From Ferruginibacter lapsinanis (GTDB lineage: Bacteria; Bacteroidota; Bacteroidia; Chitinophagales; Chitinophagaceae), in assembly GCF_020783315.1 (NCBI RefSeq), contig NZ_CP086063.1, forward strand, positions 868,001 through 932,000: a DNA stretch of 64,000 nt, written 5' to 3'. The position numbers and the translations under genes are program-made. Positions within the stretch are counted from its first letter, which is position 1. The number at the start of each line of letters is the position of its first letter. Of the stretch, positions 54,201-62,626 are shown in pieces. The notes beneath the pieces are model-generated. The model worked only from the letters and a program-made list of their open reading frames with translations, had not been told where the DNA came from and did not search any database.

Positions 54201-57200
54201 TCAATGTTCCCGTCACAGGAGTTGAAACACAGCCGGATGAATTTTTCGCTGTAATACTATATGCTGTTCCTGCTGCAATTGTGAATACACCACTTGCATT
54301 CGTGTAATCTACGCCGTTACTGCTAAATGTCAACCCTGTTTTATCAGAGGTAATTGTCACGGTTCCTGTGGCAACTGTACACGTAGCTTGCGTCACACTC
54401 ACCTGTGGAGTCGCCGGTGCTCCCGGAACTGCAGGAACTGCTACAGACCTTACTACAGATACACAAGTTGAGTTGATATCTTTTGCGGTAATATTATAGC
54501 TGGTGCCAGGCGTTAAACCTGTAAACACACCATTCGTATTTGTATAATCTGTTCCGTTTATTGAATAACGGATATTTGCCCCGGTTGGTGCTGTTACGGT
54601 AATGGTTCCTGTTGGTGTTGTACAGGTAGGCGCTGTTGTTACCGAAGCCGTGGGCTGCTCGGGAGCCGCTGTAATATTTACTACCAAAGAAACTCTTTGG
54701 CTTTCGCTACATCCTCCGGTTGTTTGAGTAACATAATATGTTGTTCCTCCTGCAGTGGTTGTAGATGGTGTAAGCGTAGCTACACCAGTGCCGTTTGTTG
54801 GCGTTGTGTACCATAATAGTCCGCTACCCGTAGCTGTTAGTGATTGTGCTATTGAATTTTGGCAATAGGATATTGGTGTTACTACTGTAGGATTAGCTGA
54901 AGTACAAGGAGGTACTGATACATAAATATGATATTCTCCAGGAGCTAAATTAATTGTTTGGCTTGCATTTGTAATAGTAAAAGTGCTGCCGGTAATTCCA
55001 TTAAGACCTGCTGTTGTAGAGCCGGTTCCAGTGGTATTATTGCTGATCAAATTATACCAACCTCCTGTTTTTTGAAAACTCAATGTAACAGATTGGGTAG
55101 TTATTCCAAAGTTAGCGACAACTGCCACTTTAGTAGTTGCATCACCAATTTGTAGTGTTTTTAAATAACCGCCTCCAAAATCATATGCAGAAGGGGTACT
55201 CGTAAAAACGGAAGGATTATCCGTTCTGAACTTGATCATTTTAGCCCATGCATCATACAAATGTTTGCGGTCTGCATTTGTTAGATAATCCCATCTTGGT
55301 GGTTTATTAGATACATTAGATCCTCCGTAACCGATAGAATAATCGTATCCCATTTCACCAAATTGCCAGATCATTTTTGGCCCCGGAACAGTGAAAAATA
55401 CCGCACCTGCAGCTTCCATTCTTTCCAATGCAGTTGCCAATGTTTTTACATTATAAGGACCGGAAGAAGCTCCATACAGTAAGTTCTTAGCCATTAAACG
55501 CTCTTCATCATGACTTTCCATATACCCAACTAATCCGGGTGAAGAAACCTGGTTGTTGTAATTCCACATTACATTACCAATGTTTTTATTCCCTGTTTGC
55601 CCCATTGTGTTTTCATTATAAGGATCGGTCATTTTACGCCAGGGCAACATACCTCTGTTTACATAATCCTGCTCTTCGCTTAATGCACCTAAAAATTCTA
55701 ATATGAAATACGGTGAGTATCCTTTATTATTTACATAATCTTTATAGCCTTGCATATAACCAACCCTGCTGGCGTCGTATGTACCTTCTGTTCCGGAATT
55801 TTGTGTAAAGCCTTTAACCAGATCAAATCTGAAACCATCAACTTTATATTCTTTCAACCAATGTTCTAAATTTCTTTTTACAAAATACTGAGTTGCAGCA
55901 GAACTGTGATTAAAATCATTGAACACACTAAACATGTGAGGAGCCGTAGGGTTTAGCCAGGGATTGTTAGTTGCCGGCCTGTTGTTTACCGCATCCCAAT
56001 ACAATTTGCCATGCGGTGTGTTATATGCATCTTCCTGATTGTATACTACATCTAAAATAACGGCCATTCCATTTTGATGTAACAGATCTATCAGCTCTTT
56101 TAATTTATTTTTTGAACCATATACTTTATCGGGAGCAAAGTAAAATGTAGGATTATACCCCCAGCTTTGATTACCGCTAAATTCCTGTACAGGCATTAGT
56201 TCTACCGCATTTATCCCAAGACTTTTTAAGTAGTTAATTGAATCGATGACGGCTTGAAAATTTCCTATACTATCATAGCCTGAACCTGGCGGATTTAGTT
56301 TTACAAAATCTCTTACCAATAATTCATAAACAATCAATTGTTTACTATCCGGCTTGGAGAAATTAGTAACATTCCAGTTATATTGAGGTTCGCAAATTTG
56401 TAACACACTTACATACCCATTGGTGTTACCTGCAGCCTGCGAAGGGTATGGCCTTAAGTTAGGGTAAGAGTTTGGATTAATATGTGAATCATTCCAGGGA
56501 TCAAGAATTTTTTCACAATACGGATCTGCCACATAAATTGTATTATCTACAAGATACTGATATGCATATTCAGTACCGGGAGTAAGCCCATGCAGGGTTA
56601 TCCAAAAATAATTCCCATCCTTGTACATTTGATATTGTGCCTGAGGAGCCCAGTTGCTTCCTGCAAAATCACCCAATAACATACAACTTGTTTTATTAGG
56701 CGCATACAAAACCAGGGTGAGTGAATCTGTACAATTATAATAATTGATCCCTTCTACAGCCGTGGCTGGTTTGGGCGCATTCACTGTGGCAATGGATTTG
56801 AAAAAATTAATAGTATCATAAGCCACCCCATTCAAAGACGCAATGATCTGGTTATTTCCTGCTGCCACTGTAGCATTACCACTAATGGTAGTTCCGGTTG
56901 TAGTTGCAAAAACATTTCCGTTTAATGATAAGGTTAGATTTCCACTTACTGATGCCTCTGCTGTTACGGGCATTGAACTTCCAATTGCTGGTGGAGTTGA
57001 TTCTAACAGTCTGTTGTAAGTTGGTTGTGAAATGGGTGTGGTAATACGAATATTATTAGCTCCTGTGTAAAGCGGAATATACATATCTGTTCCATCAGTA
57101 TTTGCCTGCTTTTTAGCTCCGGGACCATCTCTGAAAAGAACAGCTATCTTTTGAATTGTTTCGCCTGCAGGAACACCAAAAAAGGTTCTTGGGTTATTAA

Positions 57201-57501
57201 TTGTAAAACTCCACTTATTGGTTCCGGCCGCCGTAGCTGCTGGAGCTGTTGTTGTTCCCCAAACACAGGATGCTGGTACATATTTCCAGGGAGTTGCTCC
57301 TGTACTCAGATTGGTCAATACGCCTATGTGCATATACACTCCGCTTGTTACACCTAATAAACCCTGATTACCTTTTGTGGCATCAACAGTTATAGTTATT
57401 GATGATGTTTCCGTCGGAAACTGTGGAGACCAGGTAAGTAATTGTGAAAAAGACGTAGTTACTACAAATAAAGCAACACACAGAAGTACATATTTCTTCA
57501 T
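51232..57501 (-). CDS. Giant secreted GH13 amylase with repeat array and type IX tail
   Basis: The 2089-residue protein has a signal peptide (MKKYVLLCVALFVVTTSFSQ), a starch-related N-terminal sandwich and an E-set domain (about 235-335). The GH13 barrel (about 370-780) has DVVYNQ, DGFRFDLVKGF (nucleophile Asp560), ILEFLG (Glu602) and ESHDEERL (Asp665), so the catalytic triad is complete. Residues about 947-1830 are eleven related units of about 80 residues in a three-unit higher-order repeat. A C-rich Ig-like part, a fibronectin III domain (about 1905-2000) and a type IX sorting domain (about 2003-2089) follow. It cleaves alpha-1,4-glucans outside the cell and feeds SusCD. Confidence 0.9.
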   Translation of the reverse strand: MKKYVLLCVALFVVTTSFSQLLTWSPQFPTETSSITITVDATKGNQGLLGVTSGVYMHIGVLTNLSTGATPWKYVPASCVWGTTTAPAATAAGTNKWSFTINNPRTFFGVPAGETIQKIAVLFRDGPGAKKQANTDGTDMYIPLYTGANNIRITTPISQPTYNRLLESTPPAIGSSMPVTAEASVSGNLTLSLNGNVFATTTGTTISGNATVAAGNNQIIASLNGVAYDTINFFKSIATVNAPKPATAVEGINYYNCTDSLTLVLYAPNKTSCMLLGDFAGSNWAPQAQYQMYKDGNYFWITLHGLTPGTEYAYQYLVDNTIYVADPYCEKILDPWNDSHINPNSYPNLRPYPSQAAGNTNGYVSVLQICEPQYNWNVTNFSKPDSKQLIVYELLVRDFVKLNPPGSGYDSIGNFQAVIDSINYLKSLGINAVELMPVQEFSGNQSWGYNPTFYFAPDKVYGSKNKLKELIDLLHQNGMAVILDVVYNQEDAYNTPHGKLYWDAVNNRPATNNPWLNPTAPHMFSVFNDFNHSSAATQYFVKRNLEHWLKEYKVDGFRFDLVKGFTQNSGTEGTYDASRVGYMQGYKDYVNNKGYSPYFILEFLGALSEEQDYVNRGMLPWRKMTDPYNENTMGQTGNKNIGNVMWNYNNQVSSPGLVGYMESHDEERLMAKNLLYGASSGPYNVKTLATALERMEAAGAVFFTVPGPKMIWQFGEMGYDYSIGYGGSNVSNKPPRWDYLTNADRKHLYDAWAKMIKFRTDNPSVFTSTPSAYDFGGGYLKTLQIGDATTKVAVVANFGITTQSVTLSFQKTGGWYNLISNNTTGTGSTTAGLNGITGSTFTITNASQTINLAPGEYHIYVSVPPCTSANPTVVTPISYCQNSIAQSLTATGSGLLWYTTPTNGTGVATLTPSTTTAGGTTYYVTQTTGGCSESQRVSLVVNITAAPEQPTASVTTAPTCTTPTGTITVTAPTGANIRYSINGTDYTNTNGVFTGLTPGTSYNITAKDINSTCVSVVRSVAVPAVPGAPATPQVSVTQATCTVATGTVTITSDKTGLTFSSNGVDYTNASGVFTIAAGTAYSITAKNSSGCVSTPVTGTLNAQPITPTAPQVSITEPTCTTATATITVTSDKTGLVFSSNGVDYTNTSGVFANINAGAAYSITAKTINGGCVSPARTGTITAQPNVPGQPTASVTTAPTCIAPTGTITVTAPTGSNIRYSINGTDYTNTNGVFTGLTPGTSYNITAKDINSTCVSVIRSVTVPAVPGAPATPQVSVTQATCTVATGTVTVTSDKTGLTFSSNGVDYTNTNGVFTIAAGAAYSITAKNSAGCVSSPATGTLNAQPVTPAAPLVDVTQPTCTTATATITITSDKTGLVFSSDGTNYTNTSGVFSNILAGSSYSITAKTINGGCVSPARTGTVNVQPNVPTQPTASVTTAPTCIAPTGTITVTAPTGANIRYSINGTDYTNTNGAFTGLTPGTSYNITAKDINSTCVSVVRSVAVPAVPGAPAAPQVSVTQATCTVATGTVTVTSDKTGLTFSSNGVDYTNTSGVFTIAAGTAYSITAKNSSGCVSTPVTGTLNAQPITPTAPQVSITEPTCTTATATITVTSDKTGLVFSSNGVDYTNTSGVFANINAGAAYSITAKTINGGCVSPARTGTITAQPNVPGQPTASVTTAPTCIAPTGTITVTAPTGSNIRYSINGTDYTNTNGVFTGLTPGTSYNITAKDINSTCVSAVRSIVVPVIPGAPATPQVSVTTITCTITTATITVTSDKTGLTFSSNGVDYTNTSGIFTNINAGAAYSITAKNSAGCVSSPATGNVASIPGPPNPPGVISPINYCQNATASALTATGTGLKWYTSPTGQSSTSSIIPSTSLSGSTIYYVSQTTDCGESQRAQIIVNVNETPSAPTGLNTTGITNVAAIVSWSNVVGASSYTVEYKLTSAVNWTALANPVTGLSITISGLTATTSYDWRVRANCDANNGGAYSSAQFTTNSFSINNLRNGLGIMVYQNPVTPASKLAYIVPADGNCSIILYNSFGQKIKVILNQNVLKGQYEISMADLVQQLSHGTYFLKIRQGNLTNFTKFIKP
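52030..54670 (-). repeat. Tandem repeat array inside the GH13 gene, period 720/240 bases
   Basis: Units of about 240 bases (80 residues) come in three types ordered C-A-B and repeat every 720 bases. Stretches 52298-52776 and 53738-54216, exactly 1440 bases apart, differ at one position over 479 bases, so they were copied recently. Confidence 0.9.
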
Positions 57502-57517
57502 GGCAAAAGCAATTTAA

Positions 57518-57532
57518 TGTGTAAAATACACA
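57518..57532. promoter_or_regulatory. Putative operator upstream of the GH13 gene
   Basis: TGTGTAAAATACACA is a perfect palindrome (arms TGTGTA/TACACA) between the amylase ATG and ligA. It has the same GTGTA/TACAC arms as the susC sites, with three bases between them instead of five. Confidence 0.5.
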
Positions 57533-57621
57533 CATTGGTTGATATGGCAAAAGATTATTGTGTATTTTTTGATACCATGAGCCTTTTTAACAAAAACCGC
57601 ATTTTAAAATATCTATCGGAC

Positions 57622-57629
57622 TAACTTTG
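57622..57629 (+). promoter_or_regulatory. -7 promoter element of ligA
   Basis: TAACTTTG is a perfect TAnnTTTG. Predicted +1 near 57633 makes the TTG at 57627 impossible as a start and supports ATG 57645. Confidence 0.7.
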
Positions 57630-57644
57630 CAGACACAGAAATTT

Positions 57645-59735
57645 ATGTATACAGCTACACAAACCAAAGAATTACAGCATTTAACATCCGCAGCACTTCA
57701 AAATCCGGATAATACTGCTATTACTATTTTAAAAGAGATACTAAGATTTCACGAATACAGGTATTATATATTGAATGATCCGCTTATCAGTGATGCAGAA
57801 TATGATAATTTATATAAACAGCTTGAAAAATTTGAAAAGAACGATCCCACATTAATTACACCCGATAGCCCTACTCAAAGGGTCGGCAGTAGTTTAAACA
57901 ATGCGTTTGTCACCATTCAGCATTTGGTCCCTATGCTGAGTTTGGAAAACAGTTATAATGTTGCTGATCTGTTGGATTGGGACAGAAAAGCGAAAGAGTT
58001 AACCGGGCTAGAAACAGTTGAATATTGCATTGAACCAAAATTTGACGGTGCAAGCATCTCTCTTATTTATGAAAATGACCTGCTCTCCAGGGGAGCCACC
58101 AGAGGTGACGGTGTAGAAGGTGAAGAGATCACCAATAATATCAAACAAATAAAATCAGTACCGCTTTCTGCTAAATTTTCTGAGTATGGTATTGATCAGA
58201 TCGAAATAAGGGGAGAGGTGCTGATCAATAAAAATAACTTTAAGAAATATAACGATCAGTTAACTGAACAAAATCTTCCTCCGTTGGCCAACCCCCGCAA
58301 TGCCGCTGCAGGATCTTTAAGAATGAAGGACCCGAAGGAAGTGGGGAAACGTAATTTAGAGGCCTTCTTATATCATGTAAGTTATATAACAGGTAATAGG
58401 CAACTGGCAACTGGCAATAAGCAGCCAACAACACATTATGGCATGCTCGAAATGCTTTGGCAGCTTGGCTTTAAAAGTCCTATTAAGGAAATGACCGTGG
58501 TAAAAGGAATTGATGGAGTTATCAACTATGTACAGGCGTTTGAAGCCAAAAGAGATGGTTTGCCTTACGAAATTGATGGCATGGTGATCAAAGTAAATGA
58601 ATTGGCCTTACAAGATAAAATGGGAATGACAACACATCATCCCCGTTGGGCCATTGCATACAAATTTAAAGCACGGCAAGCCACAAGTAAATTATTGAAA
58701 GTAGAATTTCAGGTTGGCCGTACCGGTAGTATTACACCGGTAGCCAAAATTGAGCCGGTGCCAATAGGCGGTGTTACCGTTTCATCAATTTCTCTTTTTA
58801 ATGAAGATGTGGTTAGAGAAAAGGATCTGCGTATAGGCGATACTGTTTTGGTGGAAAGAGCTGGCGATGTGATCCCATATATAGTAAAGCCATTAACTGA
58901 ATTGCGATCCGGAACCGAAGAGGCTATTATCTTCCCTAAAAAATGTCCGGTATGCCACGACGAGCTATACAAGCCGGAAGATGAGGCTGTATGGAGGTGC
59001 ATTAACATTAATTGTGAGGCACAGGTGGTAGAAAGGATCATTCATTTTGTAAGTAAAGATGCCATGGACATAAAAAGTTTTGGCGAAGCCAACGTAAGAA
59101 AGTTTTATGAACTTGGTTTACTGAAAGATATTCCGGGCATCTATACGCTCGATTTTGAGGCTGTAGCCAAACTGGAAGGCTTTGGTAAAAAATCTATAGA
59201 CAATTTACAGCTAGCTGTTGAGGCATCAAAAAGCCAGCCGTTGCATCGTCTGATATTTGCCCTTGGTATCCGTTATGTTGGAGAGACGACAGCAAAAACA
59301 CTGGCAAACGCTGTATCCAAACTCACAGATTTTGCTGATTACACCGAAGAGCAGCTGCAGGCATTAGACGATGTAGGCGTAAAAGTATCTGCCAGCATTT
59401 ATCGATTCTTCCGAAACGAAGACAATTTAAAAATGCTAGAAAAGCTTGAACAGCTGGGCATTTCATTAACCAATACCAAAAAGAAGGAACACGAGGCATC
59501 CACTACCTTTGCTGGCAAAAGTTTTTTATTTACCGGTACATTAACTCAATTAAAAAGAAGTGAAGCAGAAGCGATGGTAGAGGATAAGGGTGGCAATATC
59601 CTTGGTGGCGTTAGTAGCAAACTAAATTACCTTATTGTAGGTGCAGACGCAGGCAGTAAGTTAGAAAAAGCAAAAAAAATTCCCACTATAAATATCCTTA
59701 CTGAAGAAGATTTTTTAAAAATGCTTTCGAATTAG
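57645..59735 (+). CDS. ligA: NAD-dependent DNA ligase
   Basis: The protein of 696 residues has domain Ia (HEYRYYILNDPLISDAEYDNLYKQL) and the adenylation motif EPKFDGASISLIYEN near 130, where Lys is adenylated. It also has the OB fold, a four-Cys zinc site (CPVCHDELY...CININCEA), helix-hairpin-helix repeats and a C-terminal BRCT domain (KSFLFTGTLTQLKRSEAEAMVEDKGG). It seals nicks in replication and repair. Around residues 247-262 it carries an unusual insert (TGNRQLATGNKQPTTHYG) encoded by 7-nt-period repeat DNA. The start is set by the promoter element. Confidence 0.95.
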   Translation: MYTATQTKELQHLTSAALQNPDNTAITILKEILRFHEYRYYILNDPLISDAEYDNLYKQLEKFEKNDPTLITPDSPTQRVGSSLNNAFVTIQHLVPMLSLENSYNVADLLDWDRKAKELTGLETVEYCIEPKFDGASISLIYENDLLSRGATRGDGVEGEEITNNIKQIKSVPLSAKFSEYGIDQIEIRGEVLINKNNFKKYNDQLTEQNLPPLANPRNAAAGSLRMKDPKEVGKRNLEAFLYHVSYITGNRQLATGNKQPTTHYGMLEMLWQLGFKSPIKEMTVVKGIDGVINYVQAFEAKRDGLPYEIDGMVIKVNELALQDKMGMTTHHPRWAIAYKFKARQATSKLLKVEFQVGRTGSITPVAKIEPVPIGGVTVSSISLFNEDVVREKDLRIGDTVLVERAGDVIPYIVKPLTELRSGTEEAIIFPKKCPVCHDELYKPEDEAVWRCININCEAQVVERIIHFVSKDAMDIKSFGEANVRKFYELGLLKDIPGIYTLDFEAVAKLEGFGKKSIDNLQLAVEASKSQPLHRLIFALGIRYVGETTAKTLANAVSKLTDFADYTEEQLQALDDVGVKVSASIYRFFRNEDNLKMLEKLEQLGISLTNTKKKEHEASTTFAGKSFLFTGTLTQLKRSEAEAMVEDKGGNILGGVSSKLNYLIVGADAGSKLEKAKKIPTINILTEEDFLKMLSN
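58392..58429 (+). repeat. 7-nt-period repeat inside ligA coding sequence
   Basis: GGTAATA-GGCAACT-GGCAACT-GGCAATA-AGCAGCC repeats every seven bases while staying open in the ligA frame. It has the same design as the intergenic repeats in this window. Confidence 0.8.
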
Positions 59736-59826
59736 CAAAAAAAAAAATTATATTTATATCCGAACCTTGTCATCAAAAATCAGAAAAACGAAATTTCTTT
59801 ACAAAATTCACTAAAATCATCTTGTT

Positions 59827-60390
59827 ATGATTAAAAAAAATGCCGGAGAAACGTGGAAACAATTGCTGTTCAGCGGCCACAAAAATCTTCGAAAAAAATA
59901 TGCAATCTCTTCGCTCGGAAGAACAGCGAGTTATACAGATAATGTATCTGAAGATGGAAAACTTTTAAAAGGATCACTTACATCCGGATACAGAACTTTA
60001 AACTTACATGTAGCTGATGGTAATGGTACCATTTATGTACATAGAGAAGTGGCTAAGCTTTTCTGTAAAAAAACTTCACCGAAGCAGAAGTATGTTATTC
60101 ATCTTAATCATAAAAAAGATGATAACAGTTTTAAAAATTTAAAATGGGCTACCCTCGAAGAGGTAAGTTCACATCAGCAAAAAAGCCCGTCTAAAATTGC
60201 TTACAAAAAAATACAGGCAAGTAAAAGTAAAGGGCTAAAACTCACTGCCACACAGGTTAAAGCAATTAAGGAAACCATCAAAAATCCTAAAAGAAAATTG
60301 ACTTACAAACAAATTGCCGAAAAGTACAAGGTGAGTGAAATGACTTTGTATAGAATTAAAAGCGGTGAAAACTGGAGTAAGGTTAAATAA
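59827..60390 (+). CDS. NUMOD4/HNH-derived protein with C-terminal helix-turn-helix
   Basis: The 187-residue protein begins with a NUMOD4-like region (GETWKQLLFSGHKNLRKKYAISSLGR). An HNH-type segment follows (VHREVAKLFCKKTSPKQKYVIHLNHKKDDNSFKNLKWAT), then a basic linker and a helix-turn-helix (KLTYKQIAEKYKVSEMTLYRIKSG). In active HNH homing nucleases the core reads VDHIDGN...NNR.ENL; here IHLNHKKDDNSFKNL lacks the first Asp, so nuclease activity is doubtful. It may be a domesticated DNA-binding protein. It follows ligA by 91 bases and ends with its own terminator. Confidence 0.7.
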   Translation: MIKKNAGETWKQLLFSGHKNLRKKYAISSLGRTASYTDNVSEDGKLLKGSLTSGYRTLNLHVADGNGTIYVHREVAKLFCKKTSPKQKYVIHLNHKKDDNSFKNLKWATLEEVSSHQQKSPSKIAYKKIQASKSKGLKLTATQVKAIKETIKNPKRKLTYKQIAEKYKVSEMTLYRIKSGENWSKVK

Positions 60391-60417
60391 TAAGTTATTA
60401 GTATTAAGTTATAAGTA
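60387..60417. repeat. 7-nt-period tandem repeat
   Basis: ATAAGTT-ATTAGTA-TTAAGTT-ATAAGTA lies directly after the HNH-derived gene and before its terminator. Confidence 0.8.
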
Positions 60418-60449
60418 AAGGAGTTGCTGAAAAGCAATTCCTTTTTTAT
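60417..60449 (+). terminator. Terminator after the HNH-derived gene
   Basis: AAAGGAGTTGCT and AGCAATTCCTTT pair (one G-U) around GAAA, followed by TTTTTATT. Confidence 0.85.
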
Positions 60450-60466
60450 TAATTTTAAAGAAAAAA

Positions 60467-61129
60467 ATGATACACCCATCCACTATAAAATTTTTAAAAG
60501 ATCTTAAGAAGAATAATGACAAATCCTGGTTTGATGCAAACAGGAAAACATATGATGCAGCCAAAGCAGATTTTATTGCGTTTGTTGATGCATTGATAAA
60601 AGATATGTCAACATTTGATTCTTCACTTTCTGAACTCACCGCAAAGAATTGTATTTTTCGTATAAACAGAGACGTTAGGTTCAGTAAAGATAAAAGTCCA
60701 TATAAAACAAATATGGGGGCATCTATTAATAAAGGAGGTAAAAAAGTCAGCGATGCCGGATATTATTTCCATCTGGAGCCAGGACAAAGTTTTATTGCCG
60801 GCGGCTGTTATATGCCCGAACCCGAGGACCTGAACAATATAAGACAGGAAATAGACTATGGTTTTGAAGAGTGGAAGACGATCATCAATAATAAAACCTT
60901 TAAAAAATATTTCCCCAATGGAATAGAAAGCCCCGGTACCCTGGTTCGTCCGCCAAAAGGTTACGATGAAAGCAACCCTGCCATTGAGTTTATAAAAATG
61001 AAGGGATTTATAGTAAGTTGCCCTATATCAGATGCAGCATTGACCGATCAAAAAAACTTTAAAGCGATCATTAAAACCTTTGAAGCGATAAAACCATTGG
61101 TAGATTTCATGAATAAAGCGATGGGATAA
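60467..61129 (+). CDS. DUF2461 family protein (TIGR02453-like)
   Basis: The 220-residue protein has FLKDLKKNNDKSWFDANRKTYDAAKADF, CIFRINRDVRFSKDKSPYKTNMGAS and GYYFHLEPGQSFIAGGCYMPEPEDL, the full pattern of DUF2461, a widespread cytoplasmic family without a known biochemical role. Length is normal. It ends three bases from the convergent cupin gene, leaving no room for a separate terminator. Confidence 0.9.
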   Translation: MIHPSTIKFLKDLKKNNDKSWFDANRKTYDAAKADFIAFVDALIKDMSTFDSSLSELTAKNCIFRINRDVRFSKDKSPYKTNMGASINKGGKKVSDAGYYFHLEPGQSFIAGGCYMPEPEDLNNIRQEIDYGFEEWKTIINNKTFKKYFPNGIESPGTLVRPPKGYDESNPAIEFIKMKGFIVSCPISDAALTDQKNFKAIIKTFEAIKPLVDFMNKAMG

Positions 61130-61132
61130 GTG

Positions 61133-62008
61133 TTATCCTCCCTTTTTCAGCGCCTCATCAGCAAGTGCATATACTTTTTTTCGTTTACGGTTATACCACC
61201 ATTTAGGCGCCGTCTTTTTCATTAATGTATCAATACTACGCATACCGAATAAATTCCATACACCATTAAGTTTACCACCCAAACTGCTTTGCATAGCCCG
61301 TAAACTCATTGCAAAACCACTCTGGATATACTCCATATGATGCCAATAACCCGCCGGCATGAATAATGTATCGCCATGTTCCAGAATTACTTCGTACCCC
61401 TTTGCCAGTTTGGTAGCCGGAAAGTTTTCATAATCGAACTTATCGTAGTAATTGGTATAATCAGCCACACTTAATACCTCCCATGGCTTACGATACAATT
61501 TATGTTGTTCCTCAAACGGAAATAGTAATACTCTTTTTTTGCCCATAAACTGAGTATGGAAGATATGACTCATATCAATATCAAAATGCATATGTGTAAT
61601 CGAGCCTTCCCCACCCACAAAAAGCATAGGATATCCTTTTACAAAACCTTTTGCATAGGCATCCGGCCATGTAAAATCTTTTACCAATTGCGGAGCATGC
61701 TGAAAAATATTGAAAAGAAAAATTCTCAATCCCAAAGGCCCTTGTTTTACCTGCTTCAAATAATCTCCAAATTTCATGTAATCATCAGCAGTATTTATCG
61801 GCGTATAGGCATCGCTTTTTATATTGTTATATACACCCACTTCTTTATCTCCAACTATATCAATAAAATAATCCCAATTCCATTTGTTATAGCCTGGCCA
61901 TTGTTTAGCCATTCCTTTAATAACCAATGGCTTCATCGCAGTGTAATAATTTTTTTTAAAATCCTCTGGGCTGATATTTTCAACCGTATCTACAGCTTGT
62001 AATTGCAT
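61133..62008 (-). CDS. JmjC-like cupin protein (Cupin_8)
   Basis: The 291-residue protein has KPLVIKGMAKQWPGYNKWN, the metal motif THMHFDIDMSHIFHTQFMGKK (His-x-Asp) and the second His in LFMPAGYWHHMEY. These are the Fe(II)/2-oxoglutarate site of JmjC/Cupin_8 oxygenases, which hydroxylate proteins such as ribosomal proteins or peptides. The target is unknown. It diverges from the DUF5606 gene. Confidence 0.85.
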   Translation of the reverse strand: MQLQAVDTVENISPEDFKKNYYTAMKPLVIKGMAKQWPGYNKWNWDYFIDIVGDKEVGVYNNIKSDAYTPINTADDYMKFGDYLKQVKQGPLGLRIFLFNIFQHAPQLVKDFTWPDAYAKGFVKGYPMLFVGGEGSITHMHFDIDMSHIFHTQFMGKKRVLLFPFEEQHKLYRKPWEVLSVADYTNYYDKFDYENFPATKLAKGYEVILEHGDTLFMPAGYWHHMEYIQSGFAMSLRAMQSSLGGKLNGVWNLFGMRSIDTLMKKTAPKWWYNRKRKKVYALADEALKKGG

Positions 62009-62079
62009 AACAAATAGTTAAGATGCAAAATTACATATTTATTTTTTCATTTATCAAGCCCCAAATGATTCCATAAGAG

Positions 62080-62087
62080 TATATTTG
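62080..62087 (+). promoter_or_regulatory. -7 promoter element of the DUF5606 gene
   Basis: TATATTTG is a perfect TAnnTTTG. Predicted +1 near 62091 fixes ATG 62106 as start and excludes the TTG at 62085. Confidence 0.72.
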
Positions 62088-62105
62088 CGGCAGAAAAAAA
62101 TACAT

Positions 62106-62621
62106 ATGGAATACAATAAATTAGTATCAGTAACCGGCTTAAGCGGTTTGTTTGAATTATTATCATCGAAAGCCGATGGCGGTATCGTTCGTTCTTTGGA
62201 AGATAAAACTACAAAGTTTGTGAGCACACGTGTTCATAGCTTTTCTCATTTGGAAAGCATCGAAATTTTTACTACAAAAGACAATGTAAATCTTGTTGAA
62301 GTATTTACCGCTATCCAAAATAGTAAAGAAAAATTACCTGATGCAGGAGATGCAAAAGCAGTAAAAGCTTATTTCGAAAAAGTATACCCCGATATGGATT
62401 TTGCAAGAGTATACAACAGCGATATGAAAAAGATCGTAAAATGGTATCAGCAATTAGTTGCTCATAATATTGAAATAAAATTATCTGAACATTCTGAAGA
62501 AGAAGTTGCAGCGCCTGAAGTTGTAACTACTGCAAAAGCAAAACCTGCTGCCAGCACCAAAGCTGCAACGACTAAAGCTGCACCGCCAAAAAAGATCAAT
62601 TCGCCACGTAAAATGGCATAA
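62106..62621 (+). CDS. DUF5606 family protein
   Basis: The protein of 171 residues begins MEYNKLVSVTGLSGLFELLSSKADGGIV and contains AVKAYFEKVYPDMDFARVYNSDMKKIVKWY, typical of DUF5606, a Bacteroidota family of unknown role that may resemble a SH3-like domain. The C-terminal tail is Ala/Lys/Thr-rich (KAKPAASTKAATTKAAPPKK), likely disordered and nucleic-acid-friendly. The start is set by the promoter element. Confidence 0.82.
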   Translation: MEYNKLVSVTGLSGLFELLSSKADGGIVRSLEDKTTKFVSTRVHSFSHLESIEIFTTKDNVNLVEVFTAIQNSKEKLPDAGDAKAVKAYFEKVYPDMDFARVYNSDMKKIVKWYQQLVAHNIEIKLSEHSEEEVAAPEVVTTAKAKPAASTKAATTKAAPPKKINSPRKMA

Positions 62622-62626
62622 TATAG

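Noticed and set aside
52030-54670. CRISPR-like repeated DNA
   Set aside because: The repeats are in frame in a secreted protein, have a 240-base period and no spacers; no Cas genes are near.
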